Source: Nocardiopsis terrae | Lineage (GTDB): Bacteria; Actinomycetota; Actinomycetes; Streptosporangiales; Streptosporangiaceae | NCBI RefSeq assembly: GCF_014651695.1 | Contig: NZ_BMXJ01000003.1 | Span: forward strand, 89,046-153,045 | Reading direction: 5' to 3' | Length of the DNA: 64,000 bases | Shown: positions 51,587 through 60,042 of the stretch, one piece after another | Position numbering within the stretch: the first letter of the stretch is position 1 | Layout: each line of letters begins with the position of its first letter | Program-made: the position numbers and the translations under genes | Notes under the pieces: model-generated | Databases searched by the model: none | What the model was told of the DNA's origin: nothing | Seen by the model: only the letters and a program-made list of their open reading frames with translations

Positions 51587-52065
51587 CCGGGGGCCATCCC
51601 GAGGGCGGTCAGGTCGAACACGACCTGCACGGTGGTGGCGCGGATACGGGCGCCGTCCCAGTCCCAGGAGAAGTCCCAGTACACCGACAGTCTCTCGACG
51701 AGGGCCAGCCCACTTCCGGGGGCCCGCTTCTCCAGGCGGGGATAGGCGATGCTGTCCTCCTGCAGGGGGCCGTCGTCGGTGACGTACAGGTGGGGGAGCA
51801 GGGGCCGGGTCCGGTCCAGCACGATCCGGACGGTGCCGCCGGGCAGCCCGGAGCGGCTGTGGTGGTGGGCGTTTCCGGCCAGGATGCGGGCGACCCGGAT
51901 CAGTCGGGTGGCGTGGCCGGGTGTGACGGTGTGGAACCAGTCGGCCAGGACCGTGTACTCGCGGTGGTGGCCGAGGAGGATGCCGTGTCGGTGGGGGTGG
52001 TCCAGCCGGAGGCGGCGCGGGAGTCCGGTCCCCGGTGTTTGGGGGCGTGCCTCGATATCCTGCAT
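51583..52065 (-). CDS. HATPase-like protein of an XRE/DUF397 module
   Basis: 160 aa. Resembles the small histidine-kinase-like ATPase (anti-sigma type) proteins that in actinomycetes accompany XRE-DUF5753 regulators and DUF397 proteins. Visible parts: ATRLIRVARILAGNAHHHS (helix with the Asn of the N-box), VRIVLDRTRPLLPHLYVTDDGPLQ (G1-like DDG), and GSGLALVERLSVYWDFSWD (G2-like, SGLAL). ATP binding is inferred. First gene of the three-gene minus-strand run and divergent from the XRE gene. Confidence 0.7.
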   Translation of the reverse strand: MQDIEARPQTPGTGLPRRLRLDHPHRHGILLGHHREYTVLADWFHTVTPGHATRLIRVARILAGNAHHHSRSGLPGGTVRIVLDRTRPLLPHLYVTDDGPLQEDSIAYPRLEKRAPGSGLALVERLSVYWDFSWDWDGARIRATTVQVVFDLTALGMAPG

Positions 52066-52279
52066 GCGTCTTCACCTCAGGTGGTTCGGGGTGGGGCCAC
52101 AGCCCCGGGCGACCGCTCTCCACTTCGGTCACCGGGGCTTTTCCTGTCCGGCGGTCGGACCGCCCGGGCGCGGGCGGGGCGCTCTGCTGCGGCCGTCCCC
52201 CTGTGCCCCGGTGCGGCGGCCGATCGTTTCGACCCCCGCCGACTGCTGGCCTCGCACCGGGGAGGTGCTCCCCGTGGCG

Positions 52280-52305
52280 GTACCGACACCCTCAGGTGTC
52301 GGTAC
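52280..52305. repeat. Perfect 11-bp inverted repeat upstream of the XRE gene
   Basis: GTACCGACACC-CTCA-GGTGTCGGTAC lies in the 348-nt gap between the ATPase-like gene and the XRE gene. It could be a terminator for unseen transcription or an operator for the XRE regulator. The rest of 52066-52413 shows no gene. Confidence 0.6.
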
Positions 52306-52413
52306 GGACTCTTCCACCGTGTCCGCGGCTTGGTCCATATTCATCGCCCAGAACGTTCGTATTTGTATGCTGAGCTATTCAAACTGATAGACCGGCGATA
52401 TTGGCGGTGAGGC

Positions 52414-53223
52414 GTGGGATCAAGCGATGCTGCACGGGAACGTTTCGGTAAGCTGCTCAAGAAGTACCGAGGTCAGTCGGGTCTCACCCAGCAGGAACTC
52501 GCCAAGGCCGCCGTCATCGCCCAGAGCACCGTCAGTGACCTGGAATCAGGGAAGAAAGGGACGCGGCGCGAACAAGTAGAACGAATCGACAACGCTCTTA
52601 TCGCCAACGGGGTTCTGCTCAACGCCTGGGAGGCGGCCTTCTCGTCCACGGGCATGATCGGTTACTTCCGAGAGGTCGCCGAAGACGAGCAGGTCGCCAT
52701 CGAGATCCGCGAGTACGCTCTCGGGCTTGTGCCCGGTCTCGTGCAGGTTGAGCGGTATGCTCGTGTTATCAGCCAAATCGCGTCCCCTTATACGCCTCCC
52801 GGGCAGATTGAGAAGATCGTCCAGGCGAGGATCTACCGGCAGCAGATTCTGGAAAGCGACCATCCGCCGAAAATGACCGTTCTTCTGGACGAATCGGTCC
52901 TGCTGCGCAGGTTCTCCGACCCCGCGGTCATGCCCGAGCAGATCAGCCATCTGCTGGAATTGACTTACCGCCCCCGCGTCACCATCCAGGTCATCCCCGA
53001 GGACACCGAGGACCATGTGGGCCTGAGCGGTTCATTTAGGCTGAGTACCGCCCCTGACAGCAACCCCTTCGTCTACGTCGAGGGCCAGAAGACGGGCATG
53101 ACCCTCAAGGAACCCGAGATCGTGGCAAGCTACGAGCGGACATTCGCGGACCTGCGAAGCTCAGCTCTGCCGGTGCCCGCGTCCCGATCCCGGATGGAAG
53201 AGATACGAGGCAGCATCACATGA
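52414..53223 (+). CDS. XRE-family regulator with DUF5753 domain
   Basis: 269 aa. HTH at about 8-65 (FGKLLKKYRGQSGLTQQELAKAAVIAQSTVSDLESGKKG) in pieces typical of XRE, then DUF5753 (about 80-260) starting after FREVAEDEQVAIEIREYALGLVPGLVQVERYAR. This family pairs with DUF397 proteins in streptomycetes and relatives, where it affects development and antibiotic production. GTG at 52414; GATATT at 52397-52402 suggests a very short leader. Its ATGA overlap with the DUF397 gene fits the usual pair. Confidence 0.9.
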   Translation: MGSSDAARERFGKLLKKYRGQSGLTQQELAKAAVIAQSTVSDLESGKKGTRREQVERIDNALIANGVLLNAWEAAFSSTGMIGYFREVAEDEQVAIEIREYALGLVPGLVQVERYARVISQIASPYTPPGQIEKIVQARIYRQQILESDHPPKMTVLLDESVLLRRFSDPAVMPEQISHLLELTYRPRVTIQVIPEDTEDHVGLSGSFRLSTAPDSNPFVYVEGQKTGMTLKEPEIVASYERTFADLRSSALPVPASRSRMEEIRGSIT

Positions 53224-53405
53224 TCACCGACGGTTGGAAGAAGTCCAGCTACAGCAACGGTGAGGGCGGCAACTGTGTGGAGGCGCGCGGCGATATCGCT
53301 GATGTCCGTGTCCTCGTGCGTGACACGCAGAACCGTGCCCTGGGCCACCTGGAGATGCCCAACGAAGAATGGACGGCGTTCCTCGCCACCGCGGGGCGCA
53401 CCTAG
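53220..53405 (+). CDS. DUF397 protein
   Basis: 61 aa. WKKSSYSNGEGGNCVEAR is the family signature, followed by VLVRDTQNRALGHLEMPNEEW. DUF397 proteins are small partners of XRE-DUF5753 regulators, probably as antitoxin- or antagonist-like modulators; the mechanism is not settled. ATG overlaps the regulator stop. Closed by the terminator at 53427-53457. Confidence 0.92.
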   Translation: MITDGWKKSSYSNGEGGNCVEARGDIADVRVLVRDTQNRALGHLEMPNEEWTAFLATAGRT

Positions 53406-53426
53406 CGTTGTCGCCGCAGGGTGAAC

Positions 53427-53457
53427 CGGACCCCGCCAGAGGAGTTGGCGGGGTCCG
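53427..53457 (+). terminator. Terminator after DUF397 gene
   Basis: CGGACCCCGCCA pairs with TGGCGGGGTCCG (12 bp, 7-nt loop GAGGAGT), followed by TCT. Confidence 0.8.
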
Positions 53458-53670
53458 TCTCCATGTCGGCCCGATCAGGCTATCCGCACCGGTGAGAACA
53501 CCGCCAGGGCCAAAGGCCCCGGGACCGACCGGCCGGACGCCCGGAATCGGACAGGCTCGTCTGCACCGGGTTCTCGGCCCCGACCGGGTAACTGCTGAGT
53601 GTGGACCCCGGCCGGTCCAGTCGGACGCGAGGCCGCCCCCGCCTCGCACGAAGGGCGTAGCATCCTGCTC

Positions 53671-54258
53671 ATGACGCGAGAAGACGGCGACGTGGACGGC
53701 CTGGTGCGCAAACGCCTCCGCGCCCTGCGGGTGGCCCAGGGCTGGTCCCTGGAGGAGTTGGCCGAACGCACCCACCTGAGCCAGTCCACGCTCAGCCGCA
53801 TCGAGAACGGTCAGCGGCGCCTGGCCCTGGACAGTCTCGTGACTCTCGCCCGCGCGTTGGACACCACCCTGGACCAGCTTGTCGAGACCGCCTCCGACGA
53901 CGTCGTCATCAGTCCGATGGTCGACGGCGCCCACGGTCTGATGCGCTGGCCCATCAAGGCCGATCCCGGGATGACCGTCATGCGGCAACGGCTCACCGAG
54001 CCGCCGCCTGACAACCCCGCGCGAATGCGGGCGCACCCGGGAAGGGAGTGGCTGGTGGTCCTCTCCGGCACCGCGGTCCTCATGCTGGGCCACCGGCGTT
54101 TCCGGGTCGGGACGAACCAGGCCGCCGAGTTCCCGACGATGCTGCCGCACGCCATCGGGGCCGAGGGCGGACCCTGCGAGATCCTGGGGATCTTCGACCG
54201 GGACGCGCGCCGCGGGCACCATCGGGGTGGGGGAGAGGCCGAAGGCACCCCTTCGTGA
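53671..54258 (+). CDS. HTH-cupin transcriptional regulator
   Basis: 195 aa. XRE-type HTH at about 12-66 (LRALRVAQGWSLEELAERTH, LSQSTLSRIENGQ), then a cupin barrel at about 110-180 (HPGREWLVVLSGTAVLMLGHRRF, AAEFPTMLPHAIGAEGG). Such SutR/PuuR-like regulators usually control a neighbouring gene. TAGCAT at 53658-53663 ends 7 nt before the ATG, with no ribosome site, so it is probably leaderless. The methyltransferase gene 107 nt downstream is the obvious candidate target. Confidence 0.9.
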   Translation: MTREDGDVDGLVRKRLRALRVAQGWSLEELAERTHLSQSTLSRIENGQRRLALDSLVTLARALDTTLDQLVETASDDVVISPMVDGAHGLMRWPIKADPGMTVMRQRLTEPPPDNPARMRAHPGREWLVVLSGTAVLMLGHRRFRVGTNQAAEFPTMLPHAIGAEGGPCEILGIFDRDARRGHHRGGGEAEGTPS

Positions 54259-54365
54259 CCTCCCGCGACCGTCGCTCTTGCGTGTGCGGCAGTGAGCACG
54301 GCCATTGTCTTGCATTTGGCGAAAGATCCTGTGCTATACGCGCATAACGCGTCTAGCGTGGCCGT

Positions 54366-55241
54366 ATGAACCACACACACCAGGACACGCCCCGCCCCGA
54401 CGTGCGGCACGGACACCGTCACCACGAGGCCGTCGACTCCCAGACGGAGATCCTCGACCTGGACGCGGAGGTCGTCACCGAGTACACCGACGCCATCACC
54501 GCCTGGCTGCCCCTGCGGACCGCTCCGCGCGAGATCGTCGACCTGGGTTGCGGAACCGGAGCCGGGACCTTCGCGCTCCTGGCACGCTTCCCGCAGGCAC
54601 ACGTCACCGCCGTCGACTCCTCGGACGAGCACCTTCAGCGCCTGCGGGAGAGGGCCCGTGCCGAGGGGCTGCAGGAGCGCGTGCGCACCGTGCGGGCCGA
54701 CCTCGACCAGGAAGAATGGCCCGATCTCGGCACACCGGACCTGGTGTGGGCCTCGGCCTCGATGCACCACATGGCCGAGCCCGACCGCGCCCTGCGCAAG
54801 GTGCACGGCCTGCTCGCGCCCGGCGGCCTCTTCGCGGTGGTGGAACTGGCCGGTTTCCCGCGTTTCCTGCCCGAGGGCGCCCCGGAGGAGCGGCCCGGTC
54901 TGGAGGAGCGCTGCCACGCCGCGAGTGACCGGATGCATGCCGCGCAGGTGTCCCACCGCGGTGCCGACTGGGGGCCGAAGCTGGTCACCGCCGGGTTCAC
55001 CCTCCAGGGCGAACGCACGGTCGCCGTGCGCGTGGAGGGTGCGGGGAACGCGTCGGTCGGCGCGTACGCCCTCAGTGGCCTGCGGCGTATCCGGCACGGC
55101 GTCGCCCACACACTGTCCGCCGAGGACCTCGCCGCGCTGGACCGGCTGCTCGACACCGGGGGTCCGCACAGCCTCCTGGGCCGCGCGGACCTGGTCATGC
55201 GGACCGAGCGCTCTGTCTGGGCTGCTCGACGCGAGAACTGA
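54366..55241 (+). CDS. Class I SAM methyltransferase
   Basis: 291 aa. Motif I EIVDLGCGTGAGTFALLARF (about 56-75), acidic loop VTAVDSSDEHL, LVWASASMHHMAEPDRALRKVHGLLAPGGLFAVVEL. His-rich N-terminus (HTHQDT, HGHRHHEAV) could bind metal. TAGCGT at 54354-54359 lies 6 nt before the ATG with no ribosome site, so a leaderless transcript is likely; ACGCG/CGCGT half-sites sit just upstream and may be a regulator site. Acceptor unknown. Confidence 0.85.
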   Translation: MNHTHQDTPRPDVRHGHRHHEAVDSQTEILDLDAEVVTEYTDAITAWLPLRTAPREIVDLGCGTGAGTFALLARFPQAHVTAVDSSDEHLQRLRERARAEGLQERVRTVRADLDQEEWPDLGTPDLVWASASMHHMAEPDRALRKVHGLLAPGGLFAVVELAGFPRFLPEGAPEERPGLEERCHAASDRMHAAQVSHRGADWGPKLVTAGFTLQGERTVAVRVEGAGNASVGAYALSGLRRIRHGVAHTLSAEDLAALDRLLDTGGPHSLLGRADLVMRTERSVWAARREN

Positions 55242-55249
55242 ATCCAGGC

Positions 55250-55287
55250 CCCTCCGTGTCCCTCCGCGTCCGGCCGGGCACGGAGGG
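55250..55287 (+). terminator. Terminator after methyltransferase gene
   Basis: CCCTCCGTGTCC pairs with GGGCACGGAGGG (12 bp with one G-U), 8 nt after the stop. From here to 55500 no gene is seen. Confidence 0.65.
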
Positions 55288-55500
55288 AGTCGACGCCGTC
55301 CGGGACAGCGGGGGCGTCGGGCCGACGGGGACGGCCGGCGGAGGTGGCGAACATTCTGTGGGGTGTGGACCGAACGGGGGCGGGACCGTTGGTCCACCGG
55401 CTCCGGTTCCGGTGGAACGGCTGAGGCTGGAACCACGCACGCGGGGCGCCCCGCAGGCGGTGACGGCCCGGGGGCGGTGGGCGCGGGCGCCCGTGGCGGC

Positions 55501-55524
55501 GGGGGTGTTCGGCCGAACACCCCC
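55501..55524. terminator. Perfect palindromic terminator after GH16 gene
   Basis: GGGGGTGTTC-GGCC-GAACACCCCC, a 24-nt perfect palindrome with a 10-bp stem, 8 nt beyond the stop of the minus-strand glucanase gene. Confidence 0.75.
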
Positions 55525-55532
55525 GCCTGTGC

Positions 55533-56360
55533 TCAGTCCAGCGAGTACACGCGGACGTAGTCGACCCGCATCTCCTGCGGGAACTGGGTGCTCCCGTCCG
55601 GGTAGCCGGGCCAGTTACCGCCCACGGCGACGTTGAGGATCATGAAGAACGGCTGGTCGTACACCCACGGGTTCCCCCCGGTGTCCTGCCAGGTGTAGGT
55701 CTGGTAGGCGTTGCCGTCCACCGACCAGGTCACCGAGCCCGGCCGCCAGTCCACGGAGAAGACGTGGAAGGTGTCGGCGAAGGACCACGCCTGCGGGTGC
55801 ATGTACGAGCCGGTCAGGGGGTTGCCGCCGGAGTATCCGGGCCCGTGGAGGCTGCCGTGCACCAGGTGGGGCTCACGCCCGATGTTCTCCATGATGTCGA
55901 TCTCGCCGGAGTGCGGCCAGGGGGTCTGCGGGAAGTCCGAGCCCAGCATCCAGAAGGCGGGCCAGATGCCCTGGCCGCGCGGGATCTGGATGCGTGCCTC
56001 GATCCGGCCGTACTGGGGTTGGACCTTGTTCTGGGTGGTCATCCGGGCGGAGGTGTAGGAACCGTCCGCTTCCTGGCGGGCGGTGATCACCAGGTTGCCG
56101 TTGCCGTCCAGGGCGGAGTTGGCCCGGCTGTCGGTGTAGTTCTGGAGCTCGTTGTTTCCCCAGCCGTGGTTTCCGGTCTCGTGGTTCCAGTTGGCGGGGT
56201 CGGGGGCGGCTCCGGGCGGTCCGTCGAACTCGTCCGACCAGACGAGCGCCGCCGCGGCGGCGGACGCGTCCGGTGCCGTCGCCTCGGCGGAGGCGGTCCC
56301 GGGGGAGAGGAGGGCGGCCGCGGTGAGCAGGACCGCGGTCGCGGAGGTCAGGGTGCGCAT
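55533..56360 (-). CDS. Secreted GH16 beta-glucanase (laminarinase-like)
   Basis: 275 aa. Signal peptide residues 1-25 (cleavage TASA/EA), so it is exported. GH16 jelly-roll with LVWSDEFDGPPG at the start and the active-site motif GEIDIMENIG: nucleophile Glu153, Asp155, acid/base Glu158. FHVFSVDWRPGSVTWSVDG and the end MRVDYVRVYSLD are typical of endo-1,3-beta-glucanases without an added carbohydrate-binding module. Single gene; it probably degrades fungal or algal beta-1,3-glucan. Confidence 0.93.
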   Translation of the reverse strand: MRTLTSATAVLLTAAALLSPGTASAEATAPDASAAAAALVWSDEFDGPPGAAPDPANWNHETGNHGWGNNELQNYTDSRANSALDGNGNLVITARQEADGSYTSARMTTQNKVQPQYGRIEARIQIPRGQGIWPAFWMLGSDFPQTPWPHSGEIDIMENIGREPHLVHGSLHGPGYSGGNPLTGSYMHPQAWSFADTFHVFSVDWRPGSVTWSVDGNAYQTYTWQDTGGNPWVYDQPFFMILNVAVGGNWPGYPDGSTQFPQEMRVDYVRVYSLD

Positions 56361-56510
56361 GGCGTGCTCCGGGGGGAGTTGCGGGCGGAGTCGGGTTCCC
56401 TGCGGGTCACTTCAGCGGTGTGTTCCGAGTCGGTGACCCCTGGTATTGGAAAGTTACCTTACGTTTAGTTAAGCGGTCGGGCAAGGGGTGGAGCGTGATC
56501 TTCTTCGTGG

Positions 56511-57515
56511 TCACCGCAGATCCGGGGCTCCTGACTCGCCCTCCGTCCGGCGGTCCAGCAGGACCTCGGCCACCGCGCTGTCGGTCACCAGCGTCGACAC
56601 CAGGCCGCTCCGGAGCGCCGCACCGATCGCCACGGCCTTGGCCTCGTCCCCGGCCCCGGCGACCGCCACCACCTCCGGGACCTCGCGCAGCCGCTCCGCG
56701 CTGATGCTGATCACCCGTTCGTCCAGGTCGCTGTGCACCTGCCGCCCCTGCGCGTCGAAGAGCTGGGCGGACAGTTCCGCGCACACGCCCATCCGGCTGT
56801 AGCGCTCCCGGTCCCGGGGGGACAGGGCCTGGTAGACGGTCGAGTTGCGCTCGTCCCAGCCGCCGATGGCCACCACCGCGGTCGTCAGCCGGTCGAAGAG
56901 CGCGAACGCCGCCGCGATGCCCGGATCGTCCCGCAGTGTCGCCGCGGTCGCGGCGTCCGGCAGGATGAGCGGCGCGTAGATCGGGTACGCCGGGCCGCCC
57001 GACAGGTCCGCCACCCGGCGCACCGTCTCCACCGACCCGCCCGCCTCGGTGTGCTCCGAGAGCACCCCGTTCAACTGGACCACCGTGCACCGGGGCAACT
57101 CGACCACCTCGGTGCCCATCGCCTGCAGGCTTCGGCTCCAGGCGAGCCCCAGCACCTCGTCCGGGCGCACGATCTCCGCCAGCAGCCGGGCCGTCACCGA
57201 CCCCAGCGCCCGGCGCGTCTCCAGGGGGTCCTCCAGTGTGTCCACGACGATCGCCCTGCGCAGCCCGAAGGCCTCGCGCAGGCGCTCGGACAGTTCCCCG
57301 GCCAACCGCGCCAGAAGCCGGATGTCGATGCGCACGATCCCGCTGGCCCGGGCCGCGTCCAGGTCCCGGGCGATCTTGAACCTGCTCAGCCCGAACTCCT
57401 CGGCGATCTCCACCTTCGACCGCCCCTCCAGGTAGAACCTGCGGGCGATCGCGGCGAGCCGCACCATCTCCGCGGGACCGTTCGGGGCCGCTGTCTCACT
57501 ACGCCGATCGCTCAT
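56511..57515 (-). CDS. SorC/DeoR-type sugar-binding regulator
   Basis: 334 aa from the ATG at 57515. HTH at about residues 18-55 (LAAIARRFYLEGRSKVEIAEEFGLSRFKIARDL), then the SorC sugar-phosphate-binding domain (LGLAWSRSLQAM, VVQLNGVL, AIGGWDERNSTVY, AVAGAGDEAKAVAIGAALRSG). Minus-strand TACACT at 57530-57525 predicts an almost leaderless mRNA. A TTG at 57578 would add 21 residues but has no ribosome site. Divergent from the polyol dehydrogenase/importer operon, which it probably controls in response to a phosphorylated sugar or polyol. Confidence 0.9.
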   Translation of the reverse strand: MSDRRSETAAPNGPAEMVRLAAIARRFYLEGRSKVEIAEEFGLSRFKIARDLDAARASGIVRIDIRLLARLAGELSERLREAFGLRRAIVVDTLEDPLETRRALGSVTARLLAEIVRPDEVLGLAWSRSLQAMGTEVVELPRCTVVQLNGVLSEHTEAGGSVETVRRVADLSGGPAYPIYAPLILPDAATAATLRDDPGIAAAFALFDRLTTAVVAIGGWDERNSTVYQALSPRDRERYSRMGVCAELSAQLFDAQGRQVHSDLDERVISISAERLREVPEVVAVAGAGDEAKAVAIGAALRSGLVSTLVTDSAVAEVLLDRRTEGESGAPDLR

Positions 57516-57597
57516 ATGGGCAGGAGTGTACTCGATTGTGCTCAGCCCATTGACACGGTGTTTCGGTTGGGTCTTCAATGAACCGACATATGTGACA

Positions 57598-57620
57598 CAG
57601 GTCGCTCAAACGAGCACCTG
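57598..57620. promoter_or_regulatory. Candidate SorC-regulator operator
   Basis: CAGGTcGCTC-AAAC-GAGC-ACCTG: interrupted arms (CAGGT/ACCTG and GCTC/GAGC) form an inverted repeat 24 nt before the dehydrogenase GTG and between the divergent genes. ACATATGT at 57587-57594 is a second short palindrome. Confidence 0.5.
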
Positions 57621-57643
57621 AATCTTTCGGAAGGGTTCCAACC

Positions 57644-58645
57644 GTGCGCGCCGCCATCATCACCGAACCGGGCTCCCTCACCGTGGGCGACCGACCAGAG
57701 CCCGAACCCGCCCCGGACGGCGTCGTGGTCCGGGTCGGCGCCTGCGGGATCTGCGGAACCGACCTGCACATCGCCGACGGGGAGTTCCCGCCCAGCCCCT
57801 ACCCGCTGGTGCCCGGCCACGAGTTCGCCGGAACGGTGACCGCCGTCGGCGACAGGGCCCCCGGCCAGCTGCGCCCGGGCGACCGGGTGGCCGTGGACCC
57901 CTCGCTGTTCTGCGGGCACTGCGGGTACTGCCGTGCCGGGCGCGGCAACCTGTGCGCCAACTGGGGGGCGATCGGCGACACCGTCGACGGGGCGTTCGCC
58001 GAGTACGTGGCGGTCCCCGCCGTCAACTGCCACCGCATCCCCGACTCGATGAGCATGCGCGAGGGCGCACTCGTGGAACCGCTCTCCTGCGCGGTCCACG
58101 GCGTCCGGCGCATCGGCGTCGAGGTCGGCGAACGCTTCCTGGTGGTGGGCGCGGGAACCATGGGCCTGCTCCTGCAGCAGCTGCTCCAGCGTTCCGGGGC
58201 GCGCGTCACCGTGGTCGACCGCAACACCCGCCGCCTGGCCCTGGCCGCCGACCTGGGCGCCGAGGCCACCTCGACCGACGCCGCCGAAGCCGGCGGCGAG
58301 GGCTTCGACGCCGCCGTGGACGTCACCGGCTCCCCCCAGGCCATCGAGGCCGCGTTCACCTCCCTGCGCAGGGGAGGGCGCCTGCTGGTCTTCGGTGTCG
58401 CCGACGAGGCCGCCCGGGTCTCGCTGTCGCCGTTCCGCATCTACAACGACGAGATCACCGTCGTGGGCTCCATGGCCGTGCTGAACAGCTACGGCGCGGC
58501 GGTCGACCTCCTCGCCTCCGGGGAGCTGCGGACGGCCCCGCTGCTCACCGACGCCCTGCCGCTGGAGAAGTTCCCCGAGGCGCTGGCCATGATGCGCTCG
58601 GGCGCCGGGGTGAAGATCCAGGTCGTCCCCGACACCTCCGCCTGA
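57644..58645 (+). CDS. Zinc alcohol dehydrogenase, polyol dehydrogenase type
   Basis: 333 aa MDR-superfamily enzyme. Catalytic zinc ligands lie in GACGICGTDLH and GHEFAG, with the later EPLSC; the structural zinc loop is CGHCGYCRAGRGNLC. The NAD-binding motif is VVGAGTMGLLL. Closest in layout to sorbitol/xylitol (L-iditol) 2-dehydrogenases, which oxidise a polyol to a ketose. GTG at 57644 with GGAAGGG upstream. First gene of an operon with a polyol-type ABC importer, so it probably acts on the imported polyol. Confidence 0.9.
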   Translation: MRAAIITEPGSLTVGDRPEPEPAPDGVVVRVGACGICGTDLHIADGEFPPSPYPLVPGHEFAGTVTAVGDRAPGQLRPGDRVAVDPSLFCGHCGYCRAGRGNLCANWGAIGDTVDGAFAEYVAVPAVNCHRIPDSMSMREGALVEPLSCAVHGVRRIGVEVGERFLVVGAGTMGLLLQQLLQRSGARVTVVDRNTRRLALAADLGAEATSTDAAEAGGEGFDAAVDVTGSPQAIEAAFTSLRRGGRLLVFGVADEAARVSLSPFRIYNDEITVVGSMAVLNSYGAAVDLLASGELRTAPLLTDALPLEKFPEALAMMRSGAGVKIQVVPDTSA

Positions 58646-58662
58646 ACAGGGAGTGCAGCACT

Positions 58663-60042
58663 GTGCGCACCACCGTCCCCCGAGTCACCGCCCCCCGCAC
58701 CACCGCCGCCTCCGCACTGGCCCTCGCCGGGCTGCTGCTCACCGGCTGCGCCGGAGCGGGCGCCACCGGCTCCGACGACGAAACGGTCCGGCTGACCGTC
58801 GCCATCGTCTCCAACCCGCAGATGCAGGACGCCGTCTCCCTGCAGTCGCAGTTCCGCGCGGAGCACCCCGGCATCGAGGTCGACTTCGTGTCCCTGCCCG
58901 AGAACGAGGCCCGCGCCAAGATCACCACCTCCGTGGCGACCGGCGGGGGAGAGTTCGACGCGGTCATGATCAGTAACTACGAGACCCGCCAGTGGGCCGA
59001 GTACGGCTGGCTGGAGAACCTGCAACCCTTCATCGACGCCTCCGCGGACTACGACCACGAGGACTTCATCCCCTCCCTGCGGGAGGACCTGTCCCTGGAG
59101 GGCGACATGTACTCGGTTCCCTTCTACGGGGAGTCCTCCTTCCTCGCCTACCGCACGGACCTGTTCGAACAGGCCGGTGTCGAGATGCCCGCCGAACCCA
59201 CCTGGGACGAGGTCGCCGAGCTCGCCGCCGAACTCGACGGGGTCGAACCCGGCGTCTCCGGGATCTGCCTGCGCGGCCTCGCTGGCTGGGGCGAGGTCCT
59301 CAGCCCGTTCAACAGCATCCTCAACACCTTCGGCGGGCGCTGGTACGACCAGGAGTGGAACGCCGAACTCGACTCACCCGAGTTCCGGCGCACGGCCGAC
59401 TTCTACGTGGACCTGGTCCGCGAGCACGGCCAGCCGGGCGCCGCCAACAGCGGCTTCGGGGACTGCCTGAACCACTACGCCCAGGGGCGGGCCGCCATGT
59501 TCTACGACTCCACCTCCATGGTCAGCACCATCGAGGACGACAGCACCGCCACCGTGGCCGGGCTCAACGGCTACGCGCCGGCCCCGGTGGCCGAGAGCGA
59601 CTACGGCGGCTGGCTCTACGCCTGGACCCTGGGGATCCCCGCCACCTCCGAGCACAAGGACGAGGCCTGGGCCTTCCTGGAGTGGATGACCGACCGGGAC
59701 TACGTGCGCACGGTCGCCGAGGAGTACGGCTGGCAGCGGGTCCCGCCGGGCAACCGGCTCTCCACCTTCGAGGTCCCCGAGTACCAGGAGGCCGCGCAGG
59801 CCTACGCCGAACCCATGCTCCAGGGCATCGAGGGGGCCGACCCGCAGAACCCGGGCACGCGCCCGGTGCCCTACGAGGGCATCGGCTTCCTCGCCATCCC
59901 CGAGTTCCAGGACCTGGGCACCAGGGTCAGCCAGCAGCTCAGCGCGGCCGTGGCCGGACGGATCACCGTCGAGGAGGCGCTCGCGCAGAGCCAGGAGTAC
60001 GCCGAGGTCGTCGGCGACACCTACAAGGAGGAAGGCCGATGA
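58663..60042 (+). CDS. Polyol/sugar-binding lipoprotein (SmoE-like)
   Basis: 459 aa solute-binding family 1. Lipobox LTGC with Cys29. IVSNPQMQDAVSLQSQFRAEHPGIEV, FDAVMISNYETRQWAEYGWLENL and GGWLYAWTLGIPATSEHKDEAWAFLEWM resemble the sorbitol/mannitol receptors. GTG at 58663 with AGGGAG upstream. Its stop overlaps the first permease (ATGA). Polyol specificity is inferred from family resemblance and the dehydrogenase. Confidence 0.88.
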   Translation: MRTTVPRVTAPRTTAASALALAGLLLTGCAGAGATGSDDETVRLTVAIVSNPQMQDAVSLQSQFRAEHPGIEVDFVSLPENEARAKITTSVATGGGEFDAVMISNYETRQWAEYGWLENLQPFIDASADYDHEDFIPSLREDLSLEGDMYSVPFYGESSFLAYRTDLFEQAGVEMPAEPTWDEVAELAAELDGVEPGVSGICLRGLAGWGEVLSPFNSILNTFGGRWYDQEWNAELDSPEFRRTADFYVDLVREHGQPGAANSGFGDCLNHYAQGRAAMFYDSTSMVSTIEDDSTATVAGLNGYAPAPVAESDYGGWLYAWTLGIPATSEHKDEAWAFLEWMTDRDYVRTVAEEYGWQRVPPGNRLSTFEVPEYQEAAQAYAEPMLQGIEGADPQNPGTRPVPYEGIGFLAIPEFQDLGTRVSQQLSAAVAGRITVEEALAQSQEYAEVVGDTYKEEGR

